Source: Galerina marginata
Taxonomy: Eukaryota; Basidiomycota; Agaricomycetes; Agaricales; Galerinaceae
Assembly (NCBI GenBank): GCA_023014335.1
Contig: JAECYW010000001.1
Coordinates: 3,224,001-3,288,000, forward strand
DNA: 64,000 nucleotides
Direction: 5' to 3'
Numbering within the stretch: position 1 is the stretch's first letter; each line of letters begins with the position of its first letter. Below the pieces are notes generated by a model. It did no database searches, was not told the origin of the DNA, and saw only the letters and a program-made list of their open reading frames with translations. Positions 54,390-64,000 of this stretch are shown in pieces. The position numbers were made by a program, and so were the translations under genes.

Positions 54390-57078
54390 CTAACGAAGTC
54401 GAGAAGGTTCAGAAGTTGAACGCCCAGGCCCTTGCTCTCAGTTCATTTGGAGCCGAGCACTGGATCGTGTTGCTCTCGTCGGCGGAACTTGAGGCGATAC
54501 AGGGGGAAGGGGTGCGGTACTGGTGCCTGTGCGAAAGCTGGCGTGATCATCGATTGAGTGAATCCAGACTCCCGTTTTTGTTGCGGGATAGAGCTTTGAG
54601 GTCCTTCATGCGACTTCCGTGTAGAAACAGGTGTTCCGAGGCCGCGTCAGAGTTAGGCCAATCCGATGATTCCATGCATAACTTGAAGGCCATGGGAACC
54701 GGAATAAAATCGTACCTATGAAAGCATCGAAGACAACTTGGAAGAACTGTTTCAACGATGTAAGCGTGTCAAGCAAATGTCCGACGAAGTCTTCGCAAAA
54801 CCGATTGTGGGCTCGCACAATAAATTCCTCTGGCTCGGCGCCGCAGTTCCAATCCGCAGACGCGTACTGGTGAGTGAGAGTGACCTGTTCAGGAAGGTCG
54901 TCCCCACAGACAAATTTGGGTACGTTTTTCAGGTTCGTGGCGTTGAGTTTCTGCAGTGCAGGATCGCCGATTCTTCTCCATATCGGGCCCAAGAGCGCGC
55001 CACGAAGCTTTGAGAAATACGACCTTCTTTAGCACTGTATCCCACACGAGATATTCGCGAGTCGTTCGTCCTATCAGGGATTACGGTTCGGCCATGCTAC
55101 CTCAGGCGATGACCCCCAGTGAAAAGCCCGTCTGCTGAGAGCAGCTGTGGTGTGTTGATATCGGACGATGACAGTTCCCATCAAATTTGTTAACCAGAGC
55201 AGACCTTGCCCGAAAAGTGAGACATTTTATGGTGAGATCTGCTCGAGAAATGCTGAAATATGCTGAAATTGACGCCGTGGGTTTGTTTCGCTTGGCACCT
55301 GCTAAAATCTGCTCTCGTAGACTGAAATTGAGCCAGGCCTAATATTTATTCTTGTCAAATCTGCTGAAATCGGTGGATAGAATATGTTCTTCTCATATGG
55401 TATTTATTCATGGCTATATACGACAAAATTCACAGAGGACTACATATTCTCTTATACAGAGAGAAAACTGGCATGGGCTACATACATTTAGTCTTCAGTT
55501 AGGTTTTAACAGCGTGAAATGCAATACAACATACATAGTCAACCCGTATTCGATACTCGAGACGAGCCCCATCAAGTAGCGGAGAGAACTGCAGAAAATC
55601 ATCCGATTCATCGAGTCAGTCGCGGGATGGTCTCGTCGTGAAATTTATCCACGTACCTGGTACCAGATCTTTAGAACAGCAGGGATGACGTTGAGGCTGT
55701 TCTTCAAGAGTAGAGCGGTGGCAGGGAGTGAGGGAAAGTAGAAGTTGGAAGGCTGGAGAATTGGTCAGTTGAGATTAGGATTCGAAGGAGAGAGATAGTA
55801 CGTACTTGCAGTGCAAGTGGTGTCAAGCTATGGTCTGTAGATGAACACACAGTCAATGAGAAGCCTACTCACCGTCGTCGTACTGCGGAGTGGGTAGGGT
55901 GCTGGGAGAGGGAAGGAGGGAGGGAGTGAAGCTAGTGAAGACGGTTGAAGCTAAGTTCAACTTGAAGTTTTGAACACGTCGACGTGGTTTGGTTCTCCGC
56001 TCGGTTAGAGAGAGCTTGGCGAAGCAGGAAATAGACTTGGCAACTTTTTCGCGCCCGATCTCAGCAGATTTGAGACTACGTCCATATCTCAGCATATCCC
56101 AGCCTATCTGTGCAGACGGGCTTTTCACTGGGGATGACCTCCCGAAACGAGCCGCCTCCATTCGGAACTTGCATGACTACGACAGGTCGTTCCTTTACTG
56201 GCTTCCATTGAGAGAGAAAGGTGTTCGTGGGCGAGTCGTGCCTCCGCTGCCAGTGCAGTACAAGCGGTAGGATCCATGCCACTTAGCGTCGCTAATATGG
56301 GCAAATCGCCAGAGAAAATCGAAAAGAAAGTCGCCCACTGACTCAATATTGAACCTCCGACTGACGACCCCACCGCTGCGGTCAAAACGAACGAAACGAT
56401 CAAAAGGATCCCCCATCCAGAGGGCGAAAGCGTGACCAAGGTGTTGGCGTGCACACATCTGCCTGCCATAACCCACAAGTTGTCCTCGACATTCCTGGCC
56501 ACTAACGGTGGTGGACTCGAAGAAAGAAGGTTTTTCAGCCTTGGGAGGGTTTCCTAAAACGAATTGCATTTCCTTTCCAACATCTTCAATTCGAAGAAGG
56601 CCAGAAATAAGTCCCACCGCATTTTGTTGTTCCCCAGCAGGATGTTATTTTCGTAAGCACAATATGTCGGGACGAGTCTTCATTTCGTCATGTGAAGCAG
56701 GGTCGAGGTCATCGGATGTATCGACGAGCTGGAAGCTAGAGAACATACCGATGGATGCGGTTGAATCTTAATAGTGCCAGTTAGTCTTTATGGCTGGATC
56801 GTTAGGTGGATGTACCAAGAGAGGATACATGTCCTTTTCGACTCTACAGCCGCGACAGACGCCAGAAAATAATTCTGACCATTAGGGCAAAATTGTCGAT
56901 CTGGCGTTCGCGGTTCAAGAGGACGGAATTCGTCAAGAAAAATGTGGGAGGCATAGGCCATGTTCGTTTGCTCTGCCGTTTGAATAACCGGGGCGAATTG
57001 AGATGACCCTTATAGATTTATCCTCCGAGGCGTTGGGGTTGTGGCTAGAGGCTGGAAATGCGCAGGGAGATTCTCAAA
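54390..57078 (-). pseudogene. FunK1 kinase pseudogene, interrupted by a TIR element
   Basis: On the minus strand this aligns with the complete kinase at 3445-5863 from just after the start codon to the C-terminal P-S-R-L-R-like end. The start codon is missing: the match jumps from the promoter region (CTTCGCAACTT) straight into codon 7. Several stops and frameshifts occur, for example V-I-A-stop just below the inserted element at about 55100, where kinase copies read V-I-A-W. A deletion runs from the intron after F-D-A-F-I-G (54720) into the middle of the last exon, removing the HRD loop and the DWD motif. A 1018-bp element sits at 55115-56132. No functional kinase can be made. Confidence 0.88.
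55115..56132. mobile_element. Non-autonomous TIR transposon, 1018 bp, hAT-like
   Basis: The ends are perfect 21-bp inverted repeats (CCCAGTGAAAAGCCCGTC onward, 55115-55135 and 56112-56132), flanked by GATGACC direct repeats (55108-55114 and 56133-56139). Removing the element rejoins the kinase pseudogene at the codons for E-V-I-A. Subterminal regions carry repeated TGCTGAAAT/ATCTGCT words in both orientations, typical of hAT ends. The longest frame inside (75 codons) is not transposase-like. The duplication is 7 bp, or 8 with one mismatch, so the superfamily is inferred. Confidence 0.85.
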
Positions 57079-57713
57079 GTTGCGAAGTATTCACTGTTGA
57101 GTCTGTGGATGGTGGTTTGATGCACACATCGTTGGCGCGTCGCGTGCCCCCCGAGTCCCGAACATACACGTGACGCCGCTTTAGGGCGCGCAACTGGATT
57201 CGAATGCGAATTGAAGTTAAACTCAACCCCCCACTTGCTTTTCTGGAGATCAGATTCTTCAAGCCTTTTTTAGCTCAATAGGTGCTCTTTCTTTCTCATT
57301 CTAGCTTCTTTAAATATCATGCCCATGCAGATTTTTCGGCTCAAGGCGAAAACGCTGTATTCCGAGCCATTGCCATTGGCACCATGTTGTTCGTACTTGC
57401 TTGCTGTAACCTGGAAAACAATGAAGCGTTGATCATGAAGGAGATTTCAGGTTGGATTTATTTTTACACACCGTAAGTTTGGGACATCCCTATTATCATG
57501 AACTTCATAGCACTCCGCCGCTCAAGCGAGGTCGCAATGGATTTTGTTCTATGTCATGGATGAAGAAAAAAAAACCCCGGATAATTGACTCCCATTTGGT
57601 TGATAGGCTATACTTTGGCTGTCTCCTTACGTGCTTTACCCTCGCCCATGTATCACAACTTGAGAGTCGACATTCACTGTAACTCTGGTCTCTCTTCGAC
57701 TCCTACATCACAC
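57079..57713. other. Spacer in arm 2
   Basis: Counterpart of 2666-3150 with about 300 bp, including the kinase promoter and start, deleted. No gene. Confidence 0.5.
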
Positions 57714-58226
57714 TCAATGCCCTAGACGCTCCATGTAACCTTTCCCTACTTCCACCAGCTTCTCAAAGGTAACTTCATTCACCATCTTCCCCCTCTTCCA
57801 CGTTTCCAGTTTCCTATTTTCAAAATCAATAAAATATGCCCATTCGCAGAACAAGCCGTCCTCGAGGAAGTCCATCGACTCCCGCATGTGCTGGAGCTCC
57901 CCGCTTTTGATTGCGGGAAGCGCCGCTGCGCCGCGCGTCTTATCCAAAAGGCAATTCCAGTCAGACGGGCGCTGCATGCCGGCACGGAGGTTGATGAAGC
58001 CCGCCTTTTGGTAACGCTCTTGGAGCTCGGGGCTTGGTGTCGATCGCGGGTCGACCCATATGATCTCGTTGACGAGACGCGCCATGGTGTCGTACTCTTC
58101 TGGGCTAAGGCCCAGGATGAATTCTACGATGTCTTTGCCTAGGCCTGAGGGATAGGAATCGAAGTGGTTATAAGAGCCGTGGCGCTGAGCGCGGATGATG
58201 AAACCTAGGAGCCCACGTGTGCCCAT
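57714..58226 (-). CDS. Small conserved basidiomycete protein (GLLGFII family), copy 2
   Basis: Intact single-exon gene of 170 aa, paralogue of 2138-2665. It keeps the N-terminal M-G-T-R-G-L-L-G-F-I-I-R and Y-N-H-F-D-S-Y-P-S-G-L-G-K motifs, E-E-Y-D-T-M-A-R-L-V-N-E-I-I-W, E-R-Y-Q-K-A-G-F and W-A-Y-F-I-D-F-E-N. It lacks the acidic tail of copy 1. Differences between the two copies are mostly conservative residue changes, with one extra codon pair (L-F-C before E-W-A-Y), so this copy appears to be under selection although its kinase neighbour is dead. Function unknown; soluble protein. Promoter sequence is shared with copy 1. Confidence 0.82.
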   Translation of the reverse strand: MGTRGLLGFIIRAQRHGSYNHFDSYPSGLGKDIVEFILGLSPEEYDTMARLVNEIIWVDPRSTPSPELQERYQKAGFINLRAGMQRPSDWNCLLDKTRGAAALPAIKSGELQHMRESMDFLEDGLFCEWAYFIDFENRKLETWKRGKMVNEVTFEKLVEVGKGYMERLGH

Positions 58227-59812
58227 TTTCTGGTAAGATAGTGGATGTATCGACCGTTGGGGAAGCGGTTTATCGTTGGCGTAGGTGATAGATTTGTGTA
58301 TTGATGCAAGTAGCTAAAGGTGAGAGGGTGCTTATCGATCGCGATGGACAAGATCGTCAAACATTACTTCCTAATTTGTGGAGGGTGTGACTTCAACTTC
58401 CTCTTCACTAGCCAATTAAAAATAGTGGTAGCTTAGAACACCTCGAAGGCCCCATGATCGGCTCCAGTCACATTTTTCATCCACTAATAGTCTCGAAGGT
58501 ATATTAATTCCCAGTAATGCTATTTTGAGTCGCCGTTGCTCGACAAATCAATCGCCGCCTTGGCAGACGATCGAAACTGAAGCTTGAAGCTTGAAGACTC
58601 ATCGATATCTAAAGCCGTGTAACTCGAGAAAAAAAAAATTGCGTTGCAACAAAATATTTTTTGCAAGCCTGAATATAGTTGTCTAAAGATTTGGCGAATG
58701 GAACCTGTTGGGAGAATTGCCGCAGAATGCGGAATCGCTGTTCGTTCGTATCCCATTGAGGAAGGCGCCCTGAACTTTTTACCTATGAGCGAGGCATGCC
58801 GAGCCCCGTTCTTCTCTCGTCGATAGGTTGAAGAAATAAGTGGTCGGGAAATTTTAGACAGACAAGAAACACCCCAAGTTTGCAGTCAGTAGGGAGAACA
58901 TAGCGGCAAGTGCTGCGTTCCAGTACACTTGGCAGGTCAGACTGGTCCAGCCTCCTGCACTAGAAGAACGGCTTAGGCTTGCTCGAATGAATTATGTATG
59001 TTGTCGGCTTTGAGAAACTGGAGAAGGAGAAGGGCTACGGAGTAGCTGCATGGCCATGTCGAAATACCGGGAGAATAGAGATGCGAGCCTGCGAGCCTAA
59101 GATGAGCGCCAGAACAGTGGTTATCATACTAAGAAGTGACTCGGAGGCGTCCAAGAGAGGTTGGTGTACTCAGTAAATATGTATGCACAGGTTGTCAAGT
59201 CCGCCGCCCTCGCGCTGAGGTCCGAGGACGATGGGTCGTACAGCTCCTTATTCGCCAGCCACTGCACCACAGGACTATCGCGGGCAAGGGCATAATCCGA
59301 ACGAGTAAGGACAATTTGTGGAAAAAGGCGGCTGAAGGGCATAACGGAAAGTCCTTTGGCCTGAGAATAGGGCTGAGGTGCGCCCACCAAGATGTTATTG
59401 ATCATGTCTTCTTATCAGGCATGGAACGACGGGGATGTTCATATCCGATCTCGAACTGGTGGACGCGTCAGATGGCGGGGTCTCGGTACAACCAGCAGAT
59501 CTCAGGAATATAGACGCCAGGATAAAGTGGTCAAAATATATTCCAACAGCAAGATGCGCGGCAGAGTCATTTTGCAGTCCTCGCTCTGTGAGCACTGAGC
59601 TACCCAAGGATGGGGATGGAGATCATGTTATTCCCTACGTCGTCGCATTCTTCCATGGCTTGTTGAAGAGACGTAACGAAATTAATTAGCGGATTGTGGT
59701 CAAAGTCAAAGTCAAAGTCGAGGTCGCATCGCGTCGCAATCGATGACACCAAAAAAGACAAAAGAAATCCGGGACAGTGAGATAGAAAGCTTCGATCGAA
59801 TGTTTCAAGCAT
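58227..59812. other. Intergenic region, 1.6 kb
   Basis: The first 120 bp is the promoter of the small gene, shared with 2041-2137. In the rest I see no supported gene, repeat or RNA before the tRNA. Confidence 0.4.
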
Positions 59813-59896
59813 GGCTACCTAGCGCAATGGTAGCGCGTTTGGCTTCGATTGCTGAATGGCACCAAAAGGTTGCAGGTTCGAGTCCTGCGGTGGTCA
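59813..59896 (+). tRNA. tRNA-Arg (anticodon UCG) with 12-nt intron
   Basis: Cloverleaf by eye: acceptor GGCTACC pairs with GGTGGTC (two G-U pairs), discriminator A. D arm GCGC/GCGC. Anticodon stem TTTGG/CCAAA with loop C-T-T-C-G-A-(intron 59849-59860)-A. Variable loop of 5. T arm GCAGG-TTCGAGT-CCTGC. The intron sits one base 3' of the anticodon, the canonical nuclear position. T33 precedes TCG, so it decodes CGA arginine. The T arm contains the B box GGTTCGAGTCC, and the D arm the A box. It lies only 57 bp before the CDC7 start. Confidence 0.88.
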
Positions 59897-59902
59897 TTTT
59901 TT
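59897..59902 (+). terminator. RNA polymerase III terminator of tRNA-Arg
   Basis: Run of six T directly after the discriminator base. Confidence 0.75.
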
Positions 59903-59953
59903 GACGTGTGTTCATACGGTCACATGACCTGACGCGTTCCTCTTAACCTGTGC

Positions 59954-62874
<2,921 letters not shown>

Positions 62875-63133
62875 GTGTGTCATTAATGATGGGTGGAAGT
62901 GGCTCTTGTACATGTACATAAGAGCGTATTCAAAAGGAGGATGGGTATTTCGGAACATAATCCGAATTGATGGTCTGGACGCCAAGGTTCAGAATCAGGG
63001 AGGCGATGCGCGCCAACGTTACAGAGTGCGCCACACATTCCTAAATAGTCCATTCCGTTCTCGATTCAAGTTGGCGATTCTGAGGGCTAAAAACACCCTC
63101 CAATTTAATTTACACACTCCACTTCCTTCCCAT

Positions 63134-64000
63134 TCAAACCACGAGCAGTTTTGAAGCATGTTGAAGACTTTCATAAGTTTCTGTCTGTAGATCGCGTACC
63201 ACGTCCTATAATATTAAAATAGTATTTAAGTAATAATTCGCAAGAAAAAATTGACTGTCCGCTTACCGCTGCGGGCGTGATTTTGTCAGTGAGACCCACG
63301 CCGACTCCGGCCCAAACAATAAGCCTCGAAAGATCACCAGAAGCAGCACTTTCGTCAAATTTCTTCAAGCGCTGGTCGAGATCTAAGCCATCATTGATGT
63401 CCTGGATAATATCATTAGAGATCGCCCTTGCGTCGTGCTTTGGCGGCCATCCCATCGTCCTCCCAACTTCGTCAAAAGCGAGAGTACGCGTGGTTGAGTT
63501 CAAACCTGCATTGAGGATGACCTCTTTCTTTTTCGGGCTGTATACACATTCGTCCGTGAACAGGAACCTGGTTCCAAGGGCGACGCCGTCTGCTCCCATG
63601 GTGAGAAGAGCCGCGATTTGTTTTCCTGTGGTGATTCCACCAGTCGCCACGACTAATGGACCACTTGGGACTGCGTCTAGTACGGCTTGCAACAAGGTCA
63701 GCAAAGGAGGTGCCTCTGAATTCCCGTGTCCGCCTGCTTCTATTCCTAAAATGTATCTACCTATCAATACAGCGAATCACCTCAATGGGAAATGAGCAAA
63801 CCTTGAACGACTAGGACGTCCACTTTCCACTCATTTGCGGCGCGTAGGGCATCTTCCACGGAATTGACAATCGTAAAAATGACGGTCTTGTGCTCCCGTT
63901 TAGCATCGTACTCCCGAATCTGTCTGACATACTTTCCAAGATTGACGCCGAACGCTAACCAGATAGCCACAGGCTTTTCCTCCAGAAGAGCAGGAAGACG
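63134..64000 (-). CDS. Nitronate monooxygenase (2-nitropropane dioxygenase family), C-terminal part
   Basis: Model complement(join(63134..63205,63267..63745,63802..>64000)), with the 5' end outside the window. The visible 250 residues are a TIM-barrel FMN enzyme that oxidises toxic nitronates such as propionate-3-nitronate. Motifs: P-V-A-I-W-L-A-F-G-V, V-L-V-V-Q-G-I-E-A-G-G-H-G (the catalytic-His region of the class), V-A-T-G-G-I-T-T-G-K-Q-I, and G-A-D-G-V-A-L-G-T-R-F. A final short exon D-V-V-R-D-L-Q-T-E-T replaces the intron-derived tail that the unspliced frame would give. Introns 61 and 56 nt. Cytosolic or peroxisomal; the C-terminus does not show a clear PTS1. It is convergent with CDC7, with 259 bp between the stops. 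Confidence 0.9.

Larger units (their letters stand above)
54321..58348 (-). repeat. Inverted segmental duplication, arm 2
   Basis: Opposite-strand copy of 2041-5940, from the small-gene promoter (GATCGATAAGCACC region, about 58340) to the FunK1 3' flank (54321). Differences from arm 1: a 1018-bp TIR element, loss of the kinase start and promoter, and loss of the kinase catalytic exon. Confidence 0.85.

Noticed and set aside
59813..59896. Reading the tRNA as tRNA-Glu (UUC)
   Set aside because: This would place C at position 33. With U33 the anticodon is UCG, and the stem pairing supports this frame.

Overview
The window reads as nuclear DNA of a mushroom-forming basidiomycete (Agaricomycetes). 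Genes carry many short introns (about 48-87 nt, GT-AG). The families are typical of that group: FunK1 fungal-type kinases, DUF6535 membrane proteins, MYND/DUF4470 proteins, large F-box proteins, KDZ transposons with CxC clusters, and a Helitron with a DUF6570-type N-terminus. Gene models were spliced by eye. Every intron was checked for GT/AG ends and every CDS for total length divisible by three.

Layout. 1-5.9 kb: two tandem FunK1 kinase genes (the first cut by the window edge) around a small conserved gene of the G-T-R-G-L-L-G-F type. 6.3-15.5 kb: a disordered tail-anchored protein, a DUF6535 membrane protein, and a truncated copy of the tail-anchored gene. 15.9-27.4 kb: a 1188-aa MYND/DUF4470 protein, a membrane-anchored ubiquitin protease resembling yeast Ubp1, and an ankyrin/MYND protein. 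28.4-33.2 kb: an apparently intact two-gene KDZ DNA transposon with 21-bp inverted repeats. 34.8-38.1 kb: a secreted thaumatin-like/beta-trefoil protein and a DUF7330-like membrane protein. 40.0-46.6 kb: a tandem duplication of an F-box gene (one intact, one decayed copy) beside a WBP2-like gene. 46.8-54.3 kb: a 699-bp hAT-type MITE and a Helitron whose Rep-helicase gene has a frameshift. 54.3-58.3 kb: an inverted copy of the 2.0-5.9 kb block, in which the small gene is intact and the kinase is dead and interrupted by a 1018-bp TIR element. 59.8-64 kb: an intron-bearing tRNA-Arg(UCG), the cell-cycle kinase CDC7, and the 3' part of a nitronate monooxygenase gene.

The core genes (CDC7, the ubiquitin protease, WBP2-like, nitronate monooxygenase, tRNA) are interleaved with fast-evolving duplicated families and three classes of mobile DNA. 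There is no operon logic. The most informative objects are the KDZ element with its uncharacterised zinc-cluster partner gene, the inverted kinase/small-gene duplication with its scrambled third relic, and the hAT insertion into a tRNA-like sequence.
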